This document shows, piece by piece, positions 53,961-64,000 of a stretch of 64,000 nucleotides of DNA. The stretch is taken from NCBI GenBank assembly GCA_022539475.1, contig VCMS01000005.1, positions 458,143-522,142 of the forward strand, given 5' to 3'. This DNA is from Gracilaria domingensis (taxonomy: Eukaryota; Rhodophyta; Florideophyceae; Gracilariales; Gracilariaceae). The position numbers and the translations under genes are program-made. Under the pieces are notes generated by a model. That model searched no databases and was not told where the DNA came from. It saw only the letters and a program-made list of their open reading frames with translations. How positions within the stretch are numbered: the stretch's first letter is position 1; each line of letters starts with the position of its first letter.

Positions 53961-54927
53961 AGCAGCGGTGCGCATAGGAGGATGCACTCTCAATGTATGA
54001 AGGGGGCCCAATTTTAGAAATTACTTTCGGATGGATTTCCCAGATTTTTACCTGTAATCAGGGGCGCCATTGCTGGCTTTCACCGCTAGGTCGACGCGTG
54101 TATGAGACGACCGTGTGTGCATAATAAGGGAGGATAGGTGGTGAACCTGAGGCGCCTGACATTGGATTAGCCACGCGTATGGACCCCTGCGGGTGTGCAC
54201 CACGTGTACATAGTTAGTCTACACCTACTTAGGTGAGCTCGACCTTGCCGTCGCGAGCACCTTTATAAAGTCAACCCGAGCACTCCCCATGTGAACTCTT
54301 TGCTGAGTAGCGCTCTTCCAAGTGAGCTCAGCACGAGTGAGGCTCTGGCGCCAACCGCCTACGTGGTTTATCACTCTCGCGAGTAAAACCGCGTCTGATT
54401 ACGGTGGTCCTAACCTCGTGGTACCCCTGAACATCTGTCGTTGATATCAGGACTGGCGAGTCATACCGAGGAGGTATCAGACTAGATTACGAAGTGATCC
54501 GACTCTGTATAGAGTTTAGCCGTGGTTACGGAACCCCGTGCATCCCTGTTGGAGGACCTCGCCCCGCTCCGGGCATAATGCCGAGGAGACTCTACCCGTC
54601 GCGTGTCGGTGTAGGTTGGTTGTTGTTGTTGTGTGTTGATTTCTCTCTCGGGACTACACCTGTCATTGGTCGCGTCACATCGTTGCCGATACCACCTCAT
54701 CTCTGGAGTTTCTCATCGCTCCCCACGACTGTATCTGGCACCCTTGTAGGTATAACCAGTTGCCACTTCCCTCTTACACCCGAGTTACGGTGGTACAGAG
54801 GGCTCCGTCGCTGGTCTACCATCTCGCACGAGAGCGTAGATTCGGACAGTCTGGTGGGTTTTCACTCTTACGAGTTTGCCCCACAAAGTGGTCTCCCGAC
54901 TTAGAACCGACAAGTATAAGTTATGGA
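53961..54927. other. Unassigned interval, possible solo LTR
   Basis: No supported gene; a plus frame at 54494-54904 (136 codons) lacks motifs. CTTTATAAAG near 54262 and GAGGTATCAGACTAG near 54471 recall a promoter and a primer-binding site of a copia element (initiator-tRNA type), so 54150-54470 could be an LTR. No second copy is in the window to test this. Confidence 0.25.
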
Positions 54928-55428
54928 TTACGTCTGTCTCTTGCAGATGCTAGTTTTTGGCGAGGGTCGTCCAGAAAGTGGCAAGGTTCGTCCAGTAAAT
55001 TTTTTGAAAAAATATCGAGATCAATTATTTCAAAATTTGGAGATAATTGCTTGGGTCGTCCAGAATCGCTGTGCAGTAAATACTGGTGGATTTTCCACTC
55101 GTGCTAGTTCTTTAGTAGAGGGCTACCTGAACGGTATTTCGCGAAGTCTAGGTTCAGTTTCCATTTAGGTGCACATTACACGATACCTTCTGCGGAATGA
55201 TACCCTGCAACGCATGGAATACTGGTGCTAATACAGATGGTGCCCATTATGAAATCATACCGGTTTATTGGTATCTATTCTTCTATCGACCGCTTTTGCT
55301 AACCACTACTTCGCTATATTACATGTACCATTTCTCCATGATGGAGCGGGTGTAGGCGCAATCTGCGCTAGCTGCCGCAGGCTGCACTTCCACCAAAGCG
55401 CGGTATCGCTAGAACACATACGCACTCC

Positions 55429-55511
55429 GAGAGGATGAGGCGCGAAGCGCCTCATCCTCTCCGTTCGTCATGTAGGGAACCATGCCCAGATGCATGGTTC
55501 CCTACTTGAGG
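55429..55511. repeat. Double hairpin, copy B
   Basis: The 15-bp perfect hairpin (55429-55461, GAA loop) is followed by an 18-20-bp hairpin (55469-55511). Loops and stems match copy A, in mirrored order because of the inverted orientation. Confidence 0.85.
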
Positions 55512-55520
55512 AACCTGCAC

Positions 55521-56390
55521 CTGCAACTCGTGAGCTACCTACGCATCAAAAGTCATTTACCTGTATACGCAAGCGGAAAGTATCCATAAGTTAGTCAATG
55601 ATCCGTTGGATACATTTGAAATGCGATGGAACGTACCATTGATAAAGCAAAACAGAAACGTTTCGCTAGAAAAGTCGAGGGACCTAGTAAATCGCAAAAG
55701 GAAGAAGAAGAAGGAAAGGGATTGGTTAGATTACCAGCAATCCATTCATCGTAAAACGAGAAAGGTCTCGAAGCGAGAACTCACAAGCAACGACACCAAG
55801 AATGCCCATGCAGCAAACATACCCCGATTCCCCCTAAAAACCTGCACCTGCAACTCGTGAGCTACGTCTGCATCAAAAGTCATTTACCTGTATACGTAAG
55901 CAGAAATTATCCATAAGTTGGTCAATGCTCTGTTGGATAAATTTGAAATGCGATGGAACGTACCATTGATAAAGCAAAACAGAAGCGTTGCGCTAGAAAA
56001 GTCGAGGGACCTAGTAAATCGCAAAAGAAAGAAGAAGAAGGAAAGAGATCGGTTAGATTACCAGCAATCCATTCATCGTAAAACGCGAAAGGTCTCGAAG
56101 CGAGAACTCACAAGCAACGACACCAAGAATGCCCATGCCGCAAACGTACCGCTAGATGCGATAAACGAGAATGCAGCTTAAGTCCCAACCAAGTACCAGA
56201 ATCGCCTATTTCGAACAGTCAGGCAAATAAACGACCATTTTCATTTCTTCTCTCAAGATCAAGTTAGTCAATGCTCCGTTGCATACATTTGAAATGCGAT
56301 GGAACGTGCCATTGATAAAGCAAAACAGAAACGTTGCGCTAGAAAAGTCGAGAGACCTAGTAACTTGCAAAAGTAACCCAAAGCTTATTT
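55521..56390 (+). repeat. Tandem modules, copy B
   Basis: Module starts (CTGCAACTCG) are at 55521 and 55848 (period 327). A third, partial module is marked by GTTAGTCAATG near 56263. Each has an open stretch coding a very basic peptide (FEMRWNVPLIKQNR, NRKRKKKKERD, HRKTRKVSKREL). They may be exon-like duplications of an N-terminal region or a second small ORF. Confidence 0.8.
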
Positions 56391-56997
56391 CCTGCCGTTT
56401 ACATGTCGCAGAGCGCGAAGAGACGTGGTGAGAATTGGTTAGTTTAGAACAAAGATACGTAGAAGGATATGGAAGAACGTACGAAAAGACTGAACGGAAT
56501 ACATCCGTGAGATACGGATGATGTCCGCTTTACGGAGGCGTCCATTAGGCAGACATGAAGCGTACCTCATTCTCTTCCCCGCCCTCTACTTCGTAGCGAG
56601 TGCGAAGGCGGGGAAAGGTACGACGGAGCGGAGTAGAAAGCGAGGATGTGGATGGCACGGATCACGACGGTAACGGTAGGTCGGACGCCGGAAGCGCGGC
56701 GGCGGAGACGGAGGGAAGAGATTTATTTTTCTGTGCGAGATTGGACAGTTGTATAGCGTACAACGTTGCGAAACCACAGGTTTATAACCAGTGGTAGATA
56801 ATACGAGAAGTACACCCTTGTGTTGAGGTCGACGTGTACCTACGTTCCTTTTTGAACGAAAGCACGTGATTTAAACTCAAAATATATTCTCCGCTCTCAG
56901 CTTGACGTCAAACTTGACTATCGCACGACCTCCTTCTCCCTTCAAAAGACCTTTTTTTGCCGTTTTTGTCGTCGTTTCACCTTCATTTCTTCTTCCC

Positions 56998-59900
56998 ATG
57001 GTCTACTACTGTACACATTAGAAGCGTGGGTGCCCCTTCGTTACTCGCCGAGGAGTCTTATCTCTTCAACAGCATGTCAACCATTGCCCGTCTCGTCTGA
57101 AAACAGTGGTGGAAGACGACAATAGGCGGCCCATTCGGAGCAGCAAGCGTCTCAAGCTTTCCGCGCCCGCGGCCGCATCTTCCGAAACGGTCACTGCCCC
57201 TTGTCGCCTTCCCGAGCCTCCGGTGTCCGGGGACATCGTCGACCCCACTCCGTGCGCCCCTCCCATTCCGGACACTTTGCATTGTGTTTCTCCTTCCCCG
57301 GGTGTCGCGGCATTAGAGCGAGAACACGGAAGCAGTTCCCGCCCAGTGCCTTCTGAGGAGGCCCTTGGTGATTTGCATATGGATTATCTCAAGGTTTGTC
57401 TGGCTTCAGTAGCTTCCAACCTTGGTCATCGTGAGGCGGAGGAGCTAATTGGGCTACTTCGGGACCCGCGATTCTCGCAAAAGCCATTCAACGAGACCAT
57501 AACAAGTTCCAAGCGCTGTACAGAACTGAAGAACGCCATTTTCGAACGATACGCCTCAAAAGACGGTTTCAATCGAAAAACTGTCTCGCCAGAAGGATGT
57601 AAGTTCAGCGCCACCCTCTACACGAGAGACCTCGTTTAGACACTTTTGAAACAGCTCCAGTTGGCTAACAACGAAAACACATTCTTCCACACTGTACCTC
57701 AGACCCACTTCACGAAAATATCTCACCCCATGTCCGGCTCTCTCGCAAAAGACGCCACCTCAAAACTTAAGGAAATGGTCATGGGCTCTTTTGATAGTGG
57801 AATAGTGTGGTACTCCCAAGAAATAAGTTACAGTGAATCTTTCGTAGGTCTTCTGCAGGTATACACCGATAAGTCTTCAACAACTCTAAAGCACGCATCG
57901 GTTACCACCTATCCTCTTCACCTCATATTTCTCAACTTCTCCGACGAGCTTCGCCGTAAGTGCATCCGTGATGACCTCACAGTAGTGGCATACTTCCCTA
58001 CCACACTGATCGAGGTTTCCGCATCTGAAGCAGACGCAATGCCATTCGTTTCTAGCAAGTCCCTACGCGAGTCCAGGATGCAAATCCTTCAAGAATCTCT
58101 TCGTCAAGTCCTGGAGCCCATTCTAAATCTCACGCAGAGAGGTTTTCAGTTCATCGACGAAGACAAACTAAGTCGAGTGTGCCATCCTCTGCTTGCAAGT
58201 TATTGTGCGGATATTCCTGAGGCTAAGAAAATTCTGTCCATTCTTCATGAGACCAAAACGGAAAGCCCGTGTCATAGATGCAAAGTTTCTTGCTCGTCTT
58301 TATGCAGTCCTGTTCCCACCTCATTCAACGGACATTCTCAAAAGCACACGAAAAGCATCCGAAAGACATACACAGCTATCTTGCAACATGCACAAAAAGA
58401 CGAGGCGGAAAGACGTCAACGTCGTGCGAGAGAGAAGAGATCTCAGGCGGATACTATGATGCGTTCAAATTCTATATCTCTCATTCTTTCGTTTCTCGAA
58501 ACTTCCGTAAGCCTTGAAATGATCCCGGGATTGTCTTCATACAGTCTGTTCTCATTTAAACCGTTACAGAACTTGCATCTCGGCATCTCGAAGCTGATAA
58601 AAACGGCCACAATCGAGAGACTGCAGTCAGACACCCTGTGCACCACAATAGGAACATCTGCATCGCGTTCATTTCGAACGATACGCACCCAACTCCTCAA
58701 CCATGCAAACGCAATTCTAGCTGCCATAGAACGCGATTCTCCTGCCAAAGGTTTACATATCGATTTCTCCACGCACGACAAAGGCAAATCTTTGAATGGT
58801 ATCTTCACGAAAGACGGTCTCCCGTGGAATGCTGGAGGCCAAAAACTACGAAGCACTTGACATGGTCTTCCCCTTCAAAGGAGCATTCTTTGACATATGC
58901 TGTGGAGAACAGGACGTTGCCCCAATCACAACCGTCTTCTCTCAGTACTTGGACTTGCTTTCGACCTTCTTCAGATACAATCGTGACCCGTATTGCACTG
59001 AAAGCTCTCTCCTGTGTCTTAGTTCGGAGATTGAACCCTTCAAGCGTTCCGCAACAAAGAGTCTGGCGGATTTTCATCCCTCCAGACTGGGAACTCTGAA
59101 GTTTCATCTTCTCGATCATCTCGTGGACGATATTAGTCGTCTGGGAAGTATCAAGTACTACGACGCAGGCATATACGAACATGCACATTTGCTATTTAAG
59201 AGGCACTACAAAACGACGTCCAGAAGAACAGCAACGGCTGTGGAGGAGACTATTCGCTCCATTGAGCACGGATATGTTAGAAAGCAATGAAATGGTAGTA
59301 CTCCTTACCAGCGTACTCCAGGTGTACCAGGAACTTCCACACAGCTCCCTCGATTTGCAATGAGAGGGCGTTCTTTCACTTTACGAACTCTTCAACATTG
59401 TGTTTCAAGTATGTCCAGTTCAAAAACATGGACTGCTATTAGAGAGATGTTCTCAAGTACGGACACAAGGTCAATTCTTGACCAAATTGGTGAACAGGCC
59501 CTTCCTCCTTTCCTCAGTCTCGTTAAAGAAACACTGGATGAGCACTCTATTACATACTTCCCAGAAAAGACAAGGATAACTCTGGTGAATTCGGCGCTCG
59601 TGAAAGGCGGTTTCGTTCCGACTCTTGAACACTTCGATTCGTCTTCTAAGGCACTTAAGCTGGGAAGACCCAAATGCCCCATCATCCAACGTGTCTTCGC
59701 TTCTCCAGCATTTGGTCCCAGTAGAAAGCCAACGTTTTCCACTGTATTGGTAAGCGGAGAAAATTCAGAGACTTGGGTTGCCCAGGTGGTCGCTCTGATT
59801 CGAATATCTCTCCTTGATTCTGCACTCACCGCACCAGAGGTGGTATTCGTCCGGTATTTCGTGGTTTTACCCCCCGCAACAAACATCGACCACATATTGA

Positions 59901-60052
59901 AAGGCACATCGTTACGGTGGGCTACAAACGATGAAAAGAACCACATTCTTCCGTTCCCTCGTCATTCCAAAGCAGAGACTATCGTAGAGTTAACTCCTTG
60001 GTACGGGCTGGTTCCGGCTTCTGCACTACAGGGAACTGTCCATTTTGTTTGA
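56998..60052 (+). pseudogene. Plavaka-like transposase, copy B, nearly complete but broken
   Basis: The ATG at 56998 is followed by the finger with one in-frame TAG (57019). After a Pro-rich linker comes ASVASNLGHREAEELIGLLR. A TAG at 57637 interrupts; then YTDKSSTTLKHASVTTYPLH, LIFLNFSDELRRKCIRDDL, TVVAYFPTTL, ESLRQVLEPILNLTQRGFQF, RVCHPLLASYCADIPEAKKI and ESPCHRC follow, matching Plavaka/Tnp2-type transposases block for block. After a frame change near 58850: PFKGAFFDICCGEQDVAPIT, TLKFHLLDHLVDDISRLGSI, YYDAGIYEHAHLLFKRHYK. The C-terminal part (59360-60052) has SGENSETWVAQVVALIRISL and ELTPWYGLVPASALQGT. The family moves DNA by cut-and-paste with an RNase-H-like core. Confidence 0.75.
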
Positions 60053-60285
60053 CCGAACTACCCAGCTCCACCTTTTTGTCCTCCACTTCAATGGTTTCAA
60101 CAATGATTCTACGTCAATCGATTCTATCATGATTCAGATGAAGGACCAACTGAGCACGTTGATCTTGTACAGCCTTAAACATTAAGGGCTCCATCCTCTC
60201 CATGTTCACCTTTTGATGCATTTTCTTGTGATCTTGTGCTACTTCCGAAATCGTTCATGTCCATTTCCTTAAAGTCTATATCCCA
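60053..60285. other. Spacer between convergent transposase and minus-strand ORFs
   Basis: No frame or repeat of note. The two coding strands converge here, so it should hold both 3' untranslated regions. Confidence 0.5.
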
Positions 60286-61426
60286 TTACTCGCATTCACC
60301 AACGAAACAATCGCTAATAGACCCCAATCTTCGGCTCACACTGTCAATAAAAAATTGTTCTTTCACAGTGAGGTAAAGTCTTCGGTTCGACGGCATTCGA
60401 TATCCAAATGTAGCCTCTCTCATGTCATTACCAAGAACCTTAGTCCAATCTTCCGTTCTCGTTCCATAATTATGAAACTCGCTGGAATTGGTCCTCAAGT
60501 CATGTTGCCTGACATCCCCAGAACGTTCTTTAAACACAGAGGTAGCAGTTGTGCAAACTTCTTTGTAAACAGTTTCTGTATCTGGCCACCCCTTGACACA
60601 TTCGTACTTAGAAGGCTCACAACCGTCAACATCCAAGCGTTCAAACGTGCGAGCAACAGTATTGTGCCATCTAAAAAGGTGCCCGTATCCTTGTCTTCCA
60701 CATCATACCCAATAAACTCCTTCAGTACTTGTACCCCGACACGGTTTAGAAAGAACAAGTCTTGATCTTCCGTCGGCATATCCTCGACATTGTCCGCATT
60801 GGAGTACTTTAGACGAACAAATGGTGCTTTTCTCCACCATGAAGTGTTCGGTACACCATTTTCGTCGAGACGCAGTATGTTCTCCTGCGCTTCCTTCAAC
60901 TGCATTGTGAATTCGTCAGCATTCTCTTCTATTGGCTTTGTTCTTCTCCAAATCAGATCGTACCCCAGGAGCAGAAATAGTTTATCCTTCGTATTTCTCT
61001 TCCGAATGCTCACGACGTCACTCATGGTCTGCCCCATTCTCTGCCTAAGGCACATATCTGCACAAAGTTCCAGTATACATCTGTCGGTAAGAGATTCTTT
61101 TCTAATACCTTCCCAGCTCAGCTCCTTCAACTCGCTTTCAACCATTTTCTTCAGCAAAGCATCTGGCCCCCCTCTACCGACGGTGTGAACATGCCAAAAC
61201 TGCCCAAGAGCTCCACGGGGTTTTTAAGAACCATGTATGAACCACCTTCCTGCGGCTCAATAAGTCCTTCCCCACTCTCAGTTCCGTCTTCCACCTTCTC
61301 GGCACGGTTACCCCAATTTCGAATGAGCGACTCACCTTCGAGCCATAGCTCACTTGTTTCTCCCCTTGCCCACGTCAGCATGTTGTGATACACTGCTCGA
61401 GCAACCCCTCGAAACTCGTCGCACAC
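60286..61426 (-). pseudogene. Unassigned helical protein, broken, C-terminal part
   Basis: The minus-strand reading passes through three frames: 61426-61151 (CDEFRGVARAVYHNMLTWAR, NPVELLGSFGMF), 61157-60495 (LTDRCILELCADMCLRQRMG, TKDKLFLLLGYDLIWRR, TSWWRKAPFVRLKYSNAD, VGVQVLKEFIGYDVEDKDTG), and 60636-60286 (KGWPDTETVYKEVCTTATSV, LTVKEQFFIDSVSRRLGS). Frames overlap where they switch, as expected for single-base indels in one ancestral gene. The family is not recognised. It is preceded on the same strand by the disordered part at 61440-62570. Confidence 0.45.
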
Positions 61427-61439
61427 CTCAATTTTATGC

Positions 61440-62570
61440 TTCTTTCAAACTGTCTGCCCAGGTTCACCAGCACGTGTACTCCTATCTACCTCCTGTTTCA
61501 GTGCCCCACTTAGCCCTTCAATGACTAGATCTTTCTCTTCAATCCTCTTTTTCAAAGCCGTACTCTGCTCTTGGGCGACCTTCACTAGATACCCCGAACC
61601 ATCAAGTCTTCTTGTAGCGTCTCAACCTTTTCTTTCAAGCAATTCAGTTCATTTAAAAGATCACGTCTGTTCATAGAGGTTGAATTAACACCAGTGTGGA
61701 TATCTTCCGGTATTTCCCTAGACTCTTCGGCGACAGGCCTCGATAATGCCGTAGGATTCGGTGTTATTTCGTTATCGGAACTATCCTCATGTGCCATACC
61801 CTTAGACACGAGAGGCTGCAGGCTTTCTGCGGCCACCCTTGGCACGGCTCCGAGCTCCAACTCCCGTGTCTGTCCTCCTCCATGGCATCGTATATCAGAT
61901 GAATTGGGCCTCGTACGAGCTGCACCGGCTCCCGTTCTGGAAAGAGGGGAAGGTCGAGGAGTAACTCGCCTACCAGTCGTCTCTCGATTTCTTATTGTCT
62001 TTCTCCCTTGTACGGACCCATTTCGAGGCATAATACGATTCATAGTGGCCCCAGTTTTAGAAGACAGGGAGGGACGTGACGATCTTAATATATTAGGGTT
62101 CTCACGACTTCTCGTCATTTTCCCTTGTGATCCAGATCCACTGGGCGGCGTAACCCGCGCCCCAGTAGCTCCGGTCTTCGATATCGGCCGGGGACGTGAA
62201 GGTTCTGGTGTCATACGAACCTCTTCAGTTCCAATTGTCATGCTCTCCTGTCCTGACCCGCTGGGTTGAGTTACCTCATCTTCTTGGAGAGCAGAAACAG
62301 ATGCACGATTTGCATTATCGGTAGTTGACGGCACGACATCGTTCGCTGATCCACGAATTCTTGACGCAATCGCGGAAGACACTCCGCTGCGAGATGGGCG
62401 AGAGAGTACGGTAGAAGGACGCCCACTGACTCTCTCCTTCGTCGAGGACGACTTCCGTTTAGGAAGTGCGGTGCTTGTAGCCTGATTCGTATCATCCGAT
62501 GCTCTTCTCTTCTTCTGTCCACTCTTGTTCCGCTCCGTACTATTTCGCTTTCTTGGCGTTATACCAATGT
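61440..62570 (-). pseudogene. Basic disordered and coiled-coil N-terminal part of the same gene
   Basis: The minus frame from about 62570 is Lys/Arg/Ser-rich (RKRNSTERNKSGQKKRRASD) and carries four imperfect copies of a Ser/Arg/Pro motif (RPRPISKTGATGARVTP, RPSLSSKTGATMNRIMP, RPSPLSRTGAGAARTRP). It ends in a coiled coil (LLNELNCLKEKVETLQEDL), which after a frame change continues as QSTALKKRIEEKDLVIEGL. A nuclear, scaffold-like protein is inferred. TAG 61585 and TGA near 61448 break it. Confidence 0.4.
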
Positions 62571-62811
62571 TGTGGAGATAAAGGGGGTAATGAAACGAAA
62601 TTGTTGGGGGGAGGGGGTGAGGGGGGGTGCATGGTTCAGATATTCCGGGAGACTCCGCAGTTCCTGCTTTTTAGGAACTTGAAGTGCCCAATGGGTCGCA
62701 AATATCGCCGTTACAAATAGATGAAGAGCTCCAGTGTACATGTACAACCCGTATTGCAGGCAGCTGCAACATTCACAAGCATATTTACTTTCTATTCGGT
62801 ACTCCACTCAT
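62571..62811. other. Spacer with poly-G run
   Basis: Contains GGGGGGAGGGGGTGAGGGG near 62606; nothing else is recognised. It separates two minus-strand genes. Confidence 0.5.
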
Positions 62812-63572
62812 CTATTGCCCCAATGTCAGAGCCCAGTCCCAGGCGTACTGCTCTCCGTAGTTGAAATACAACTCTTCGCCCCTCTCGATATCTCTTACTG
62901 CTCTACAACGAAGTAGAGCATAGTTAGAAAGGTCGGACTTAAACTGTATCACGGACTTCGCTTCCACCATCTGCAAATTGGCACTTCGAGTCCTGTTCGA
63001 CCGGGGCTACGATAAATCGGGATCCCCGGCATGATATCTGGCCTCGTTAATGTAGCCCCCGATACAAAAAGGCGCCGGGACAATGTACATTTCGCTCTCC
63101 TTTCTATCCTGAGCCTGTCCTGGTCTGTTCCTCAGGTGCAGAAACTCCGAACCAGTCACAGTGACCATCATAGAAAACAACTTGTACCGCACAGGAGTTG
63201 CTCCGAGACAGCCACTTCCATAAGTTAAGTGTCTTTCCTTCCGGTTCGTCAGATCTGTGTATACCAAGTTCCATAAAAATGACAGATAGTTTCCCCAGCC
63301 AAAATCTTATGTTCCGTGAACACCCCCATACCAGCACGGGAATGTCGAATCTTAGAAGATGCTACATGTAAGCGATAGCGATTGGCTTCAACAGTCAACA
63401 GCATATGCATATCCATTAGATTCAGAGCTCCTCGGTACTTCTCCTCCCAAAGATCTACAGTATGCTGTCCACACTTGTCGACAAACTCCCAGTCCTTCCA
63501 GTATCTTCCTAGGAACTGAGTAATATGTGCAGGCATCACTTGGTACTGGGGTATCCAAATGGAGCCTTTCAT
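62812..63572 (-). pseudogene. SET-domain (protein lysine methyltransferase-like) ORF, broken
   Basis: The minus strand reads VASSKIRHSRAGMGVFTEHK and ILAGETICHFYGTW (SET-N, AdoMet-binding start). After a frame change near 63260 comes TDLTNRKERHLTYGSG, then YIVPAPFCIGGYINEARYHA. After TAG 63007-63009, ANLQMVEAKSVIQFKS and AVRDIERGEELYFNYGEQYA follow (SET-C with the G-E-E-L-x-x-x-Y-G motif). All SET parts are present in order over about 240 residues, ending at TAG 62812. An upstream helical part (ITQFLGRYWKDWEFVDKCG) links to the methyltransferase piece. A copy without the two breaks would methylate lysine; the target is unknown. Confidence 0.65.
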
Positions 63573-63910
63573 TCAAGCCGACCTCGGTCCCGATGTGGAA
63601 CCCGTTCATAAGTCGTTGAAGCCGCATCCACCACCTCCTGTTCTACCACGATGTCATTCTTCCCCCCGCGAAGAACTTCGGCCATAATAGTCGTTATATG
63701 GTGCTTCGCATGGCTGAAACATGGCCTATTCTTCTCGCACCCCAAGAACTTCCAATGCTTTGTCAGCGATAGGCACGCCATAACCGTAGAAAAAGTTCCC
63801 GCGAACATGTCCATCACAAGATCGCCCGGTCTTGTGAAGCGACATATCAACTTTTTCATCAACTCCCTGGGCTTCGCTCCGGTCTTATGTACTGCCCACT
63901 TAGTACTGAA
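63569..63910 (-). pseudogene. N6-adenine/N4-cytosine DNA methyltransferase fragment
   Basis: The minus frame KWAVHKTGAKPRELMKKLIC, then RFTRPGDLVMDMFAGTFST, then HWKFLGCEKNRPCF is the C-terminal half of an N4/N6 amino-methyltransferase: H-x-T-x-x-K-P, the L-M-x-x-L-I helix, the D-x-F-A-G-T AdoMet loop, and the strand ending in x-G-x-E. The DPPY catalytic motif should lie upstream; a TAG at 63911-63913 interrupts there and the window ends at 64000. The frame ends five codons past the SET gene's first codon in another phase, so the two may once have been one protein. Confidence 0.65.
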
Positions 63911-64000
63911 CTACCTGGCTCATTTATCTTCCATGTCAACCACTCCCCCGCTCTCGGTTTCGGCACACCGGTCAATTACATTTTCCGGTTAGCCGGGAAA

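Larger units (their letters stand above)
54928..60052 (+). mobile_element. Plavaka-like DNA transposon, copy B
   Basis: It starts at CGTCTGTCTCTTGCAG, as copy A does. In order: GGTCGTCCAG subterminal repeats (54965, near 54985 with one extra base, 55054), double hairpin, tandem modules, transposase. It lies in inverted orientation to copy A, about 16 kb away. The right end was not located; the minus-strand ORFs at 60.3-64 kb may be inside the same element or a neighbour. Confidence 0.72.

Noticed and set aside
1-64000. CRISPR arrays, rRNA, tRNA, bacterial operons
   Set aside because: None seen; introns, signal-peptide lectin, proteasome adaptor and LTR elements show eukaryotic nuclear DNA.

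Overview
ORGANISM. The window is nuclear DNA of a eukaryote. Host genes are compact with few, very short introns (one of 89 nt is well supported), and more than half of the sequence is transposable elements. TONSOKU, bZIP, 4CXXC zinc-finger, L-type lectin and chorismate-family genes beside copia, chromovirus, pogo, hAT and Plavaka-like elements fit a multicellular red alga (florideophyte). That placement is inference, not proof. LAYOUT. 1-18.4 kb is mostly host DNA: the 3' part of a spliced VOC/glyoxalase-type gene; a bZIP factor and a TONSOKU-like TPR-LRR gene transcribed head to head from one promoter region that holds a palindromic E2F-type site; two paralogous 4CXXC zinc-finger genes; the C-terminal half of a TrpE/PabB-type gene; and a hAT transposase with an unbroken reading frame. 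18.4-39.6 kb is bounded by two 300-bp LTRs in direct orientation, flanked by identical 5-bp target duplications (CTGGC). Next to the left LTR is a decayed Ty1/copia gag-pol, and next to the right LTR a polypurine tract. Between them lies about 15.5 kb of extra DNA: an antisense ORF with a papain-like Cys/His layout, decayed copies of three host genes in a native-looking arrangement (serine palmitoyltransferase LCB2, proteasome adaptor ECM29, L-type lectin), a 110-bp palindromic satellite, and a Plavaka-like DNA transposon. The simplest reading is one very large composite LTR element. 39.6-54 kb is a pogo/Tigger transposon split by a 12.5-kb Ty3/gypsy chromovirus (40581-53112) that has a chromodomain and an additional antisense ORF. 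54.9-60.1 kb is a second Plavaka-like copy, inverted relative to the first. 60.3-64 kb, on the minus strand, holds a broken basic, disordered-to-helical protein, a SET domain, and an N6/N4-type DNA methyltransferase fragment that runs towards the window edge. HOW IT WORKS TOGETHER. The left third is a working gene neighbourhood. The rest is a nested transposon landscape in which the insertion order can be partly read: chromovirus into pogo, and old copia LTRs around a block of dead host-gene copies. Repeated short-loop inverted duplications in one Plavaka copy, absent from its sister, point to fold-back replication errors. Both LTR elements carry an antisense ORF downstream of pol, and chromatin-modifying domains (chromodomain, SET, DNA methyltransferase) recur in the mobile part.
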